From the NCBI GenBank assembly GCA_963782985.1, contig CAWALU010000012.1, positions 1 through 64,000 on the forward strand: 64,000 nucleotides of DNA. The letters are read 5' to 3'. Below are positions 24,628-33,500 of this stretch, piece after piece (the stretch's first letter is position 1; each line of letters starts with the position of its first letter). The notes under the pieces are model-generated. The model made no database searches. It was not told where the DNA came from and saw only the letters and a list, made by a program, of their open reading frames with translations. The position numbers and the translations under genes are program-made. This stretch comes from CAVSWT01 sp963782985. GTDB lineage: Bacteria > Bacteroidota > Ignavibacteria > Ignavibacteriales > Ignavibacteriaceae.

Positions 24628-26169
24628 TTATTTTATTCGCTTGAACTCGATGCGACGATTCTTTCTTTTATTATCAGGGGTGTCGTTCGGAGCGATTGGG
24701 TTTTCTTCACCAAATCCTTTGGCAATAATTCTTGATCCGTCAATGCCATGAGAAACAAGCCAGTCTTTTACTGACGCAGCGCGGTTTTGGGATAGAACTT
24801 GATTATTTGATGCGCTGCCAACATTATCCGTATAGCCGGCAATTTCAACAACCATATCGGGATAAGTCTGCATTGTCTTTAATGATTTTTGAAGCACTGA
24901 TTCAGACTCGGGTGTAATTTCGTATTTACCGGAAGCAAAAGTAATTCCGTCTAATACAATTGGAACTCCAATTTTTACTACGTCGTCATCCGCATTTGTA
25001 GGATCAGTTCCGCGGTTAACTTCCACGCCGTCATCCACAGTTCCGCCGTCAGTATCTGTTTTATTCGGATCGGTTCTATATTTAACCACTTCATCGTTGT
25101 CGTTCAAACCGTCTCCGTCAGTATCAGTATTTAAAGGATTAGTTTTATAAGTGTTAACTTCGTCGCCATCCTTTAAACCGTCGCCGTCAGTGTCAGCTTT
25201 AAGAGGATTAGTCTTATAAGTATTAACTTCCTGACCATCATTAAGCCCGTCGTTATCAGAATCGGCGTCATTAACTTTAGTTTTATATTGGTTTATTTCA
25301 TCGCCGTCATTTAAGCCGTCATCGTCAGAATCAGCATTTGTAGGATTAGTTTTATACTTATAAATTTCATCGTTGTCATTCAAACCGTCTCCATCAGTAT
25401 CGTTATTTAATGGATTGGTTTTATATTTATTAACTTCTTCGCCGTCATTTAAACCGTCGCCGTCTGTATCGGCGTTTTTAGAATCTGTTCCCAAAGCTTC
25501 TTCCTGATCTTGTGTTAAGCCGTCTTTATCATCATCCGAACCTCCTCTATCGCTTTGAAAAGTTAATCCTATTCCCAAGGTAAAATAAGCGTCGTTGGGG
25601 GTTTCATTATTTTTATAATAGTTTAAATTTTCAGTCAGCGAATAAGAAATTCCTCCGCTTATTTCTAAAAGCGTATTTTCACCAACGGCAAATTGAGCGC
25701 CTATACCTGCGGGGATAACGCCAGTCCATCCATCTTTCTTTACTCCAGCATTCTGAGGGTTTTGAACTGTATAAGCTAATGGAATTTTTTGAACTGAATA
25801 ATGCAAAGCGCCAAATCCAAAATAAAAAAATGGATTCCATGTTTGCGCGTTAAAAGGGCTTAGAACAAATCTTAACTCAAGCGGTATTATATCTGTGCTG
25901 TAATAATCAGACAGATAATCCAGACCTTTATACTTTCCGTAACCTCCGCCAATTTCAACTTCAAGATTTTGGCTAGCGTCAAATCTTAAAAAACCCCTAG
26001 CTAAGTAGCTTATCTTTATTCCGTTATCATATCCGAAATCATTATCCGGCACAAGACCGTTTATTTGTAATCCAAATTTAGTGCCTTGAGATCTAATTTG
26101 ACTTTGCGCCGGTATGCAAAATGCAAGCGCTATAATTATAGTATAAAAATAAAAGTTGAACTTCTTCAT
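24628..26169 (-). CDS. OmpA-family protein with barrel and thrombospondin-3 repeats
   Basis: I use the ATG at 26169 (513 residues) because it opens the signal peptide (MKKFNFYFYTIIIALAFC) eight bases after GGAGG; an earlier TTG adds only MEDGY. Residues about 25-205 form an outer-membrane barrel (GLQINGLVPDNDFGYDNG, FGFGALHYS). Residues about 212-395 carry calcium-binding thrombospondin type 3 repeats, six of them exactly 23 residues with DxDGDGLNDG cores. The last 115 residues are an OmpA peptidoglycan-binding domain (VEIAGYTDNVGS, NRAASVKDWL, GFGEENPIAPN, NRRIEF). The protein should link the outer membrane to murein across a calcium-stiffened rod. It ends at a strong terminator. Confidence 0.95.
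   Translation of the reverse strand: MKKFNFYFYTIIIALAFCIPAQSQIRSQGTKFGLQINGLVPDNDFGYDNGIKISYLARGFLRFDASQNLEVEIGGGYGKYKGLDYLSDYYSTDIIPLELRFVLSPFNAQTWNPFFYFGFGALHYSVQKIPLAYTVQNPQNAGVKKDGWTGVIPAGIGAQFAVGENTLLEISGGISYSLTENLNYYKNNETPNDAYFTLGIGLTFQSDRGGSDDDKDGLTQDQEEALGTDSKNADTDGDGLNDGEEVNKYKTNPLNNDTDGDGLNDNDEIYKYKTNPTNADSDDDGLNDGDEINQYKTKVNDADSDNDGLNDGQEVNTYKTNPLKADTDGDGLKDGDEVNTYKTNPLNTDTDGDGLNDNDEVVKYRTDPNKTDTDGGTVDDGVEVNRGTDPTNADDDVVKIGVPIVLDGITFASGKYEITPESESVLQKSLKTMQTYPDMVVEIAGYTDNVGSASNNQVLSQNRAASVKDWLVSHGIDGSRIIAKGFGEENPIAPNDTPDNKRKNRRIEFKRIK
25057..25470 (-). repeat. six 69-base coding repeats (thrombospondin-3)
   Basis: Six consecutive units of exactly 69 bases encode 23-residue calcium-binding repeats of the form DTDGDGLNDGDEVNKYKTNP plus three residues. 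Two degenerate units flank them. Identical spacing at the DNA level makes the array prone to length change by slippage or recombination. Confidence 0.9.
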
Positions 26170-26205
26170 ATATCCATCCTCCAAATGTTTTCAAATAGTA
26201 ACACG

Positions 26206-26607
26206 TTATTTAGTTTTAAGCAAATCGCGAATCTCTGTAAGTAAAGTTTCTTCTTTGGTAGGCGCAGGCGGAGCCGATGGTTTTGCTTCTTCTTCTCTCC
26301 TCATCTTGTTGATAGCATTTATTACCATAAAAATTGCCAAGGCTATAATTATGAAATCGATAACTGTATTTATAAAAACTCCATAACTAATCGTAACTGC
26401 TTTAGTAGTTTCGGTTGCTTCTTTTAAAACGATAGCGAGACGACTAAAATCAGTTCCGCCTAATATTAAACCAATTGGCGGCATTAAAATATCAGCAACA
26501 AATGAGCTTACAATTTTTCCGAATGCTGCGCCGATAATTATACCAACAGCCATATCAACCACGTTGCCTCGCACTGCAAATGCCTTAAATTCTTTAACTA
26601 GCGACAT
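26206..26607 (-). CDS. mscL: large-conductance mechanosensitive channel MscL
   Basis: This 133-residue MscL opens at high membrane tension to release solutes on osmotic downshock. The N-terminal amphipathic helix and first membrane helix (EFKAFAVRGNVVDMAVGIIIGAAFGKIVSSFVADILMPPIG) carry the conserved RGNVxDLAVGxxIGxAFGxIV pattern. The second helix is at about 76-96 (GVFINTVIDFIIIALAIFMVI). The cytoplasmic end contains charged residues and a Pro/Ala linker (EEEAKPSAPPAPTKEE) with a final helix. The ribosome site AAGGAGGGAAAAA is strong. The periplasmic loop is of usual length. Confidence 0.97.
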   Translation of the reverse strand: MSLVKEFKAFAVRGNVVDMAVGIIIGAAFGKIVSSFVADILMPPIGLILGGTDFSRLAIVLKEATETTKAVTISYGVFINTVIDFIIIALAIFMVINAINKMRREEEAKPSAPPAPTKEETLLTEIRDLLKTK

Positions 26608-26660
26608 TTTTTCCCTCCTTGTATTTTTGTTTAGTTATTAGAATGAATAAGTTTTAAATT

Positions 26661-27509
26661 TTATTTTATTGTGTAAGTAAAACCTAACTGCAATGCTTCC
26701 TTAACTTGAGTCTTCAGTGATTGACTCTTCTCATATATTATAAGAATATTTAAGTTAACATTCACAACATCATTAACCTTTGCGGTAATTGTGTTATCCC
26801 ATCTCACATCCCAAACATCAAGCATATTAAAGCGGGTAAACAATCTTAATTTAGAATTGAACAACATATTTTGGGCAAATTCAACTTCGCCTTCTGTTAC
26901 AGATTCTAAACCAGTTTCAAATTTAAATTTTTCAATTTCATTTGGCGTATCGGGATCATCAGAATATTGGTTAAAATTTTTGGTTATCGTTTCCTGAATA
27001 GCCAAGCCTAATCTAGTTTTAAATCCCTTCATCTGGTCATAATTTAATCCTAAACTTTGGGTTATATAACCGGGATCAAAAAAGTTTGAAGTTTGAACTG
27101 CAGGTTCAACTTTGTAATCATATCCCTTGGAAAGAACGGTTCTTACTGTATTACTGAAATATGGATCTACCGCCCAGGTTTTTACATCATAAGTTAAAAC
27201 ATCTTCAAGGTATAATTCGTTGTCATTAGTTCTAAAAGAATTTTCTCCCAGCTTAGTTCTTCCGTAAGCGAGCTTTAAATTATTTTCTAACTTCCAGGGC
27301 ATCGCATAATAGTTTGCGCCAAGTAAGCCGAAAATTGTAAACGCAAGAGAGTTATCTCCCCCTTGAGACCAATCGCTAAAAGCCACCTGACTTAAATTTA
27401 AACCGGTTACCGCCGACTCTTCCCAGCCGACCTTAATAGTATCTTTTTTCTCTTGTGCAAGTAGATTGAAAGAAGCGGACAATAAAATTATAATGAGAAT
27501 ATTTCTCAT
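26661..27509 (-). CDS. DUF3078 outer-membrane-associated protein
   Basis: This secreted protein of 282 residues has a signal peptide (MRNILIIILLSASFNLLA). The DUF3078 pattern follows: WEESAVTGLNLSQVAFSDWSQGGDNSLA, then LENNLKLAYGRTKLGE and NDNELYLEDVLTY. DUF3078 proteins are common in Bacteroidota and predicted to be outer-membrane barrels of unknown substrate; the many alternating aromatic strands agree. An AGGAGAAAGT ribosome site precedes the ATG. It is 53 bases upstream of mscL on the same strand, so co-transcription is possible. Confidence 0.88.
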   Translation of the reverse strand: MRNILIIILLSASFNLLAQEKKDTIKVGWEESAVTGLNLSQVAFSDWSQGGDNSLAFTIFGLLGANYYAMPWKLENNLKLAYGRTKLGENSFRTNDNELYLEDVLTYDVKTWAVDPYFSNTVRTVLSKGYDYKVEPAVQTSNFFDPGYITQSLGLNYDQMKGFKTRLGLAIQETITKNFNQYSDDPDTPNEIEKFKFETGLESVTEGEVEFAQNMLFNSKLRLFTRFNMLDVWDVRWDNTITAKVNDVVNVNLNILIIYEKSQSLKTQVKEALQLGFTYTIK

Positions 27510-27773
27510 ACTTTCTCCTACGTTATTTTGGGAAATTAATTGACGTTAAAAAGTTTTGATATTACTGAATTAAAATTATTTGCTGGTTTACTCCTTCTAT
27601 GGTATAGGTAATTTAAATAAATTAGTTTTATGAAATTATAAATCAAAGTTATACCAACGAAACAAAAAATTATTTTAAAAGTTAGCTTGATCTTTAATAA
27701 TAGAATCGAAAATAGAAATAATTTTAAATCCGGATATTGTTTATTTTAACGGAACCTAATTTAAAGAAAAGTT

Positions 27774-28211
27774 ATGCAACCAGATATTAAAATCATCAAT
27801 TATTTTTCTAATGAATATTTTAGCGAGCTTGCTTTAAGAAGCAAAGTTTTACGCGAGCCGCTTAATCTAAATTTTACTTTAAAGAATATTGAATCTGAAA
27901 ACATTGCAGTACACATTGGCGGTTTTTATAACGATGTATTAATAGGATGCCTCGTATTGAAGCCGATTAACATCAACATAATTCAAATGACGCAAGTAGC
28001 CGTTGAAGAAAATTTTAGAGGTAAAGGATTAGGTAAAATGCTGGTTATTTTTTCTGAAGAACATTCTAAAAAATTGGGCTTTAGTAAAATGAATTTACAC
28101 GCCAGAATACCCGCTATAAAATTTTATGAAAAATTAGGATATAAAAAAGACGGAGAAGAATTTATTGAAGTGTCTATTCCGCATTGGGAAATGAGCAAAA
28201 ATTTAAAATAA
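27774..28211 (+). CDS. GNAT-family N-acetyltransferase
   Basis: This 145-residue single GNAT domain has the acetyl-CoA loop in QVAVEENFRGKGLGKMLV (R/Q-x-x-G-x-G/A form) and a C-terminal YEKLGYKKDGEEFIE, the usual FYEKLGF motif. The N-terminal part (LRSKVLREPLNLNF) resembles the ElaA/YjcF-type branch. The substrate is unknown. It is isolated between the DUF3078 gene on the other strand and a small membrane protein. No ribosome site is strong (AAAGAAAAGTT before ATG). Confidence 0.92.
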   Translation: MQPDIKIINYFSNEYFSELALRSKVLREPLNLNFTLKNIESENIAVHIGGFYNDVLIGCLVLKPININIIQMTQVAVEENFRGKGLGKMLVIFSEEHSKKLGFSKMNLHARIPAIKFYEKLGYKKDGEEFIEVSIPHWEMSKNLK

Positions 28212-28234
28212 ATTGAATTAATATTAATTTTTAT

Positions 28235-28393
28235 TTAAGGCGTTAATAGATATCCCGTTTTAGGAGAATCTATTTTCGTACTTTGCTTATGAGCGTCAAA
28301 TGAAATTACGAGATACAAAAGAACTCCTATTAATACTAATAACACCGCCGCAAAAATAATTATAATACCGCCCTCATTTTTCTTGTAATTCAT
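28235..28393 (-). CDS. small single-helix membrane protein, 52 aa
   Basis: This open frame of 52 codons encodes one hydrophobic helix (IIIIFAAVLLVLIGVLLYLV, about residues 10-30) between a basic start (MNYKKNEG) and a polar tail (SFDAHKQSTKIDSPKTG). The tail ends LLTP. It resembles small membrane proteins often missed by gene callers, but I cannot name its family. A ribosome site is weak (AGGAAGTT). It lies downstream of the response regulator on the same strand, after a gap of about 150 bases containing an AT inverted repeat. Confidence 0.5.
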   Translation of the reverse strand: MNYKKNEGGIIIIFAAVLLVLIGVLLYLVISFDAHKQSTKIDSPKTGYLLTP

Positions 28394-28545
28394 AACTTCC
28401 TAAAGCCGATCACATAAATCTTCACATTAATAAAATATTCAGGGGGTAATATAAACGTTGGGGAAAACCATAACAACAAAAATATTATTATTGTTTGCTG
28501 CCGCACAAAATAATAATAATATATTGGGGGGAAATATTGAAATAT

Positions 28546-28947
28546 TTAAACCCGCGAATGCATTTCTACTTTGTATTTTGAAAGCGCCTGTTTTACAGTT
28601 TTATTTAATTCGCCTTCTTCAAAAGGTTTGCCGATAAAAGCAAAAGGATTTGTAGTGTGGGCGTTCAAAATTGTTTCATCGTCGGTATAAGCTGATAAAT
28701 AAATTATTGGAATGCGTCTTTTCTTAGAAATTATCGACGCCACATCAATTCCGTTAAGCTGACCTTTGAGCATTATATCCATCAAAATTAAATCGGGCTG
28801 TTCCTTTTCAGCTTTCATAATTGCATCTAATCCATTACTTGAAATAGACACATCTACGCAGTTTTGTTTTTGAAGATTTTTTTTTAGATCCAGCGCTGTA
28901 ATACTTTCATCTTCAACAATCAAAATTTTAGGCTTAAAATTATTCAT
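28546..28947 (-). CDS. stand-alone receiver (CheY-like) response regulator
   Basis: The protein has 133 residues from the ATG at 28947, six bases after GGAG; an ATG four codons upstream is less well placed. A complete receiver is present with the acidic pair in LIVEDES, phospho-acceptor Asp in LILMDIMLKG, the Thr/Ser of YLSAYTDDET and Lys in FIGKPFEEGEL. No output domain is present. Such single-domain regulators receive phosphate from HisKA_2 multi-PAS kinases. The kinase gene lies immediately upstream on the same strand (28981-32217), so the two almost certainly form a pair. Where the signal goes next is unknown. Confidence 0.92.
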   Translation of the reverse strand: MNNFKPKILIVEDESITALDLKKNLQKQNCVDVSISSNGLDAIMKAEKEQPDLILMDIMLKGQLNGIDVASIISKKRRIPIIYLSAYTDDETILNAHTTNPFAFIGKPFEEGELNKTVKQALSKYKVEMHSRV

Positions 28948-28980
28948 ACGTATCTCCATAAATTAAAATTATAAAAAACA

Positions 28981-31900
28981 TTAATTGTATTGTTCTTTTT
29001 CAGGTTTTGGAAAAATAATATTTGCCTTAGTTCCTTCCGAATCTAAAATTTCAAACTTCCCTTTTAACTGCTTTGTAAATGCTTCAACCAGTGTTAAGCC
29101 TAAAGAATTATTACTATTAATATTAAAGTTTTCGGGCAAGCCGATACCGTTATCATCTACGCTTAATATCAATTCGCTGTTTAGCTCATGTAAATTTATA
29201 TTAACCTGCCCAAATCTATTTTGGGGAAAGGCGTACTTGAGAGAGTTAGAAACTAATTCATTAATAATTAAACCAAGATTTATAGCTATATCCATATTCA
29301 TATAAACGTCGTCAATATCGGTATTAAATAATATGGCGTTGTTATCTCTTTTATACATGGAAGATAAGTATGAAATTAAATCCTCTAAATAATCAGAAAA
29401 ATTTATTCTAGATAAATCCATTGGTCTATAAAGTTTTTCATGAATTAAAGCCATAGATTTAATGCGGTTTTGGCTTTCCAGAAAGTACTCAAAGGCTTTT
29501 TCATCTTTTATGTACGAAGATTGAAGATTTAATAGGCTGGAAATTATCTGTAAATTATTTTTAACTCTGTGATGTATCTCTCTCAATAAAACTTCTTTTT
29601 CTTCCAGCGAGGCTTGAAGATTTTCTTCAGCTCTTTTTCTTTGAGTTATATCCTGAATAATTGCGAAAAATACAGGCGGGGCTTGAAGATTAGAATACTG
29701 CAGATGAACCTCAACATCGTACAAAGAACCGTCTTTTCTTTTTTGTTTAGTAGTAAAATTTATTTCTTCCTTCTCGCCGCTGAGCAGAGGGTTAATTAAT
29801 TGTTTGTACTCTTCAATTGTAAAATCCGGTTTAAGATTAACGGGGGATAAATATTTTAATTCATCCATTGAATAGCCGGTATTTTTTCGCGCGCCGTGAT
29901 TAGCCAGCGTAAACAAAAGCGTAGCGGCGTCGTAAATATAAATTTCGTTTAATGAATTTTCCAAGATGCTTCCCAAATGCTGGACTCTCTCTTCATGTTT
30001 AATTCGTTCTGAAATATCCATCGTTACGCCGCGCATACCAACCGGATTACCATCGTCGTCAATTATCGGCGCTACATGAGATTCTACCCATAAAATTTCG
30101 CCGTTCTTTTTTATCCACCTAAATTGACTGCCGCCTGGTTCTTTACTTTGAAATGTATTTTTTGCTTCTTCCGCAGCGCTAACTTTATCATCAGGATGAA
30201 CAATGGTAAGCCAAAAATTAGTATTTGATAACCATTCCTCAACTGAATAGCCGAGCATTTCTTCTACATACCCGCTAACAAAATCAACTCTTTGATTAGC
30301 CGCATCCGGCGCGCCCCAGGCTTCCCAAACAACTCCGGGAACATCCGCTACCAATTTATTTAAACGATCTTGCTGCCTTTCAATTTCAGCCAGTAGTTTT
30401 AATTTTTCCTGCTGAACGTTTTTGCTTTCAGTGAGGTCGATGCTAACCCCGTCAAATCTTATGGGATTGCCTAAAGAATCGTATGAACATTTGCCCAGAC
30501 TTTTAATCCATTTAATCTCGCCGGATTTTAATTTTATCCAAAATTCATGGTCATAAATTATTTTTTCTTCAATTGATTTTTGTATCGCTAACATATCCGA
30601 TGCGACATCTTCCGGAAGCATATATTCATAAAACAAATCAAGATTAATTTCATCTGAAGGCGATAGCCCGAATTGAGCTTTGGTGGCATCAGTCCAGTTA
30701 AGCTTATTATTTGTGATATCCAAAGACCATATTCCTACATTGGTAGCGTCCAAAACCAGGCTAAGCCGCTGTTCGCTTTGCAATAATTTTTTTTGATGCT
30801 CTTCTGATTCTTTTTCAGCGCGCTGTCTATTTTGAATCTCTGTTGTTAAATCCTGAATTTGATTATCTAACTTTTGATTTAACTGGCTTTGTTGTTTATA
30901 CAAGGCTGCATTCTCAATAGCAATGGCGGCTCGCGACGCTAAGTCCTCGGCAAAAGTTAAATCTTCATTTGAATAGTTTAATTTTGATTCTGCATTAATA
31001 AAAATTAAAACTCCCAAAACTTTATCTCTTATAATTAAGGGGACGATCATTGCAGAATGTAACTTTAAAAATCTAAGAATTCTAAATTGTTCGTCAGTAG
31101 TTACATTTTGTTTTAGATCTTGTAAGGTTAGCTGAGAAAATAAAATCGATTTTTTGGATTTCACAGCTTTATAAATTGCAGTATTCTCTTTCCCAAAGCT
31201 GGGCAGCGTTTCCATAAATTTTTCGGCAAATTTGTACTTCACAAATCTTTCATGCGAAACCGTTATACGAACCAATTTATTATTCTCATTAAAAATATCC
31301 ACTGCAAACCAATCAGCTAAGCTGGGTGTTACCAGCGTACCCAAAGCGGCAAGCGTTTCTTCGTAATCCAAAGATGAATTTAAAAGATTACTTGCTTCCG
31401 CTAAGAACTGTAGCTTAATTTTTTGATTTTCCGCCTTAGTCAGCGCAATTTTTTCTCTCTCAAAAGCTTTCAAAACTTCGCGTTCATTCTTTTTACGGCG
31501 CGTAATGTCGCGCGAAATAACCGCGCAAGCCGTTAACTCCCCTTTTTCATTTGAAAGAGGAGAGAACGTAATAGACACATAAACTTTGTCATTATTTTTT
31601 TTTATTTGGAGAGTTTCATATTGTCGTACTTTTATCCCCTGCTTTATTTGGTTAAGAATTTCAAATGATTCTAATTCATTTTCCTGCGGATATAAAATAG
31701 TAGCATTTTTCCCTATTATTTCCTTTGCCGTATATCCATAGATATTTTCAGCGCCCTTATTCCAGCTTAAAAAAATATTATTAAAATCTTTACTATAAAT
31801 TGCATCTTCGCTGGTCTGCACAATTGCCGCAAGCTGCGCTCTATTTTTGTCAGCTTCTATTCGATTAGTAACATCGGTTAATAAAACCACGCGTCTTAAT

Positions 31901-32217
31901 TTGCCGTCATAGTTAATATCATTAGAAGTAACTTCTACGCTAATAACTGAGCCGTCTTTTTTCTTATGAAGCCACGGTCCGCTTTTTTCAAAATATGGCG
32001 GAGTTTTTGCAACATTCTCAAAAAACTTTTCTAACTCTTCTTCGGGGCGCAAATCCATAAGGCTTTTGGAAAGGAACTCATCTTTTGTATAGCCGTACAT
32101 TTGCACGGCAGATTTATTTACCGCAAGAATTGCCAACGTATCTTTATCATAAATCCACATTGGCTGGGGGCTGTTGTCAAATAAAATATTGTATTGTTCT
32201 TCCGATGAATTATGCAT
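28981..32217 (-). CDS. five-PAS/GAF HisKA_2 histidine kinase
   Basis: This soluble kinase of 1078 residues has PAS domains at about 5-120, 125-240, 485-605, 620-745 and 755-870 (for example MYGYTKDEF, IYGYTAKEIIG, MLGYSVEEW, NTGYSMDELK, each with a following D-I/V-T/S-x-R motif). A GAF domain lies at about 270-440 (MIVPLIIRDKVLGVLIF). A coiled coil at 440-480 (LNQKLDNQIQDLTTEIQ) links to the C-terminal half. The end is a HisKA_2 domain (LLREIHHRVKNNLQII) and ATPase (LIINELVSNSLKYAF, DDNGIGLPE). It has no membrane segment, so it senses cytoplasmic ligands. Its partner receiver follows 33 bases downstream. Confidence 0.93.
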   Translation of the reverse strand: MHNSSEEQYNILFDNSPQPMWIYDKDTLAILAVNKSAVQMYGYTKDEFLSKSLMDLRPEEELEKFFENVAKTPPYFEKSGPWLHKKKDGSVISVEVTSNDINYDGKLRRVVLLTDVTNRIEADKNRAQLAAIVQTSEDAIYSKDFNNIFLSWNKGAENIYGYTAKEIIGKNATILYPQENELESFEILNQIKQGIKVRQYETLQIKKNNDKVYVSITFSPLSNEKGELTACAVISRDITRRKKNEREVLKAFEREKIALTKAENQKIKLQFLAEASNLLNSSLDYEETLAALGTLVTPSLADWFAVDIFNENNKLVRITVSHERFVKYKFAEKFMETLPSFGKENTAIYKAVKSKKSILFSQLTLQDLKQNVTTDEQFRILRFLKLHSAMIVPLIIRDKVLGVLIFINAESKLNYSNEDLTFAEDLASRAAIAIENAALYKQQSQLNQKLDNQIQDLTTEIQNRQRAEKESEEHQKKLLQSEQRLSLVLDATNVGIWSLDITNNKLNWTDATKAQFGLSPSDEINLDLFYEYMLPEDVASDMLAIQKSIEEKIIYDHEFWIKLKSGEIKWIKSLGKCSYDSLGNPIRFDGVSIDLTESKNVQQEKLKLLAEIERQQDRLNKLVADVPGVVWEAWGAPDAANQRVDFVSGYVEEMLGYSVEEWLSNTNFWLTIVHPDDKVSAAEEAKNTFQSKEPGGSQFRWIKKNGEILWVESHVAPIIDDDGNPVGMRGVTMDISERIKHEERVQHLGSILENSLNEIYIYDAATLLFTLANHGARKNTGYSMDELKYLSPVNLKPDFTIEEYKQLINPLLSGEKEEINFTTKQKRKDGSLYDVEVHLQYSNLQAPPVFFAIIQDITQRKRAEENLQASLEEKEVLLREIHHRVKNNLQIISSLLNLQSSYIKDEKAFEYFLESQNRIKSMALIHEKLYRPMDLSRINFSDYLEDLISYLSSMYKRDNNAILFNTDIDDVYMNMDIAINLGLIINELVSNSLKYAFPQNRFGQVNINLHELNSELILSVDDNGIGLPENFNINSNNSLGLTLVEAFTKQLKGKFEILDSEGTKANIIFPKPEKEQYN

Positions 32218-32319
32218 GTCTTTTAAATTAGGTTGGAAAAAATTAATTCGTAAGCAAGTTGAATTAATTTTTCGTGTAAAACAAAAAAGTAGAAATTTTT
32301 TATTGTAAAATTATTACAT

Positions 32320-32724
32320 TTACAATTTATTACCACAGCCGATACAGAATTTATTTCCCGTATAAATTCTTGCGCCGCAATTAATACAAAATTTTAAATC
32401 GCCGTTTGCGGAACGATTTATCTTTTGCTTACTTTCAAATAAGCTATTAATAATAGGTTTGGGGGGCTCTTCTTTTTTGGATTCCTGAAGCAGACTTTGA
32501 AACTCAATATATTTCTGCGCAGTAATTTCACCCCTGCAGAGGAAATCAATAAATTTAATAAGATCTTGCTCTTTGTTAGATAAGGAGTAATAAGGTTTTT
32601 TAATTAATGTAAGAGCCTCGTCTAATAAGGGCTGCGGAAGCGTTCCGTATAATTCTAAAAGTTTGATTCTTTTTTCTTGATAAGCTTTATCTCTTTGAAG
32701 TCTTAACTCTTCAAGAATTTTCAT
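32320..32724 (-). CDS. soluble zinc-ribbon protein of the caspase operon
   Basis: This protein of 134 residues has an N-terminal helical part (KILEELRLQRDKAYQEKR, with LPQPLLDEALTLIKKP) and a C-terminal zinc ribbon (CINCGARIYTGNKFCIGCG), the CxxC-x11-CxxC type common in prokaryotic adaptor proteins. No membrane segment is present. It starts two bases after the caspase stop, so it is the last gene of the six-gene operon. The role is unknown. It is probably an adaptor that brings the helical part to a zinc-ribbon-bound partner. Confidence 0.75.
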   Translation of the reverse strand: MKILEELRLQRDKAYQEKRIKLLELYGTLPQPLLDEALTLIKKPYYSLSNKEQDLIKFIDFLCRGEITAQKYIEFQSLLQESKKEEPPKPIINSLFESKQKINRSANGDLKFCINCGARIYTGNKFCIGCGNKL

Positions 32725-32726
32725 AT

Positions 32727-33500
32727 TTACGGATAATTTAATATCGCCCGAACCTTCGCCGCTCCAATAAGGAATTTGTTCTTCGTTAGCAAATTTTCTT
32801 GCGCTCTCAGGTACTTTTCTTTTAAATAATCAATCACTTCCCAAACAGTTATCTCCCCGTTTTTATCAGTATCGGCATCGCCGTTCAATGCTTCCAGCAA
32901 ATGATAAGTAAAAATTCCATGACCCAGCTGATCAAACTCCCATGATTTCTGATTTGGCTGCGAAGCCGCAATTACAATCGTGCCTTCGCCTTTTCCAAGA
33001 TTGTCATACGGGTTATCAATTATATTTAAATCCCTGGCGCCTTGCTTTGCAATTCCACCGGAGTAGCAGGCATCCATAAAAATTACTTTTCGTTTGACGT
33101 TAATCCGGTTTAGCAATTCGTTAAATGTATTGCATGAAATTGCCGACGCGAATAAGTTGGTAATGCGAGTATCCCAGGGAAGTAAATATTTATCGCTTTT
33201 ATCAGAATCAATCGGCGAAGATTCGCTGCCTCCGTGACCCGCGAAATAAATTAATGTCGTTGAGTCAGAGTTTACTTTTGTTCTAAGCCAACCGCTTACC
33301 GCATCTTTTATGTTGAAACAAGTTGCATCTTTGCCGAGCAGCAGTTTCATATTTTCTGCCGGCACCCCGCATTTATTATCGTCAAGCAGAAGATTATAAA
33401 AAGACTCGGCGTCGGCATAAGTATATTTTAAATGCGAAACTGTAGTATCCTGATATTCGCTTATACCTATAATAACCGCATAAACATTATTGTTTTTCAT
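32727..33500 (-). CDS. caspase-family (C14) protease with EF-hand loop
   Basis: This cysteine protease of 257 residues has the caspase-hemoglobinase fold. Catalytic His89 lies in LIYFAGHGGSE and Cys145 in VIFMDACYSGG, both in the usual setting (hydrophobic-HG, DAC-S-GG). Start MKNNNVYAVIIGISEYQ is the p20 first strand. Residues 210-221 (DTDKNGEITVWE) make a complete EF-hand loop with ligands at D210, D212, N214 and E221, suggesting calcium control, as in metacaspases. It overlaps the preceding DUF2085 gene by four bases. The target protein is unknown; caspase-like proteases in bacteria often act in stress or immunity modules. Confidence 0.93.
   Translation of the reverse strand: MKNNNVYAVIIGISEYQDTTVSHLKYTYADAESFYNLLLDDNKCGVPAENMKLLLGKDATCFNIKDAVSGWLRTKVNSDSTTLIYFAGHGGSESSPIDSDKSDKYLLPWDTRITNLFASAISCNTFNELLNRINVKRKVIFMDACYSGGIAKQGARDLNIIDNPYDNLGKGEGTIVIAASQPNQKSWEFDQLGHGIFTYHLLEALNGDADTDKNGEITVWEVIDYLKEKYLRAQENLLTKNKFLIGAAKVRAILNYP

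Noticed and set aside
25057..25470. Regularly spaced repeats as a possible CRISPR array
   Set aside because: The spacing is exactly 69 bases with no unique spacers, and the DNA encodes thrombospondin type 3 repeats in one frame.
28480..28535. AT inverted repeat (ATTATTATT / AATAATAAT) as a terminator
   Set aside because: The pairs are A-T only, the loop is long and the repeat is simple sequence, so I do not call it a terminator.
32727..33500. Caspase as part of a CRISPR- or gasdermin-linked death system
   Set aside because: No CRISPR, TPR-CHAT or gasdermin-like gene occurs in the operon or near it; the neighbours are zinc-ribbon and membrane proteins.
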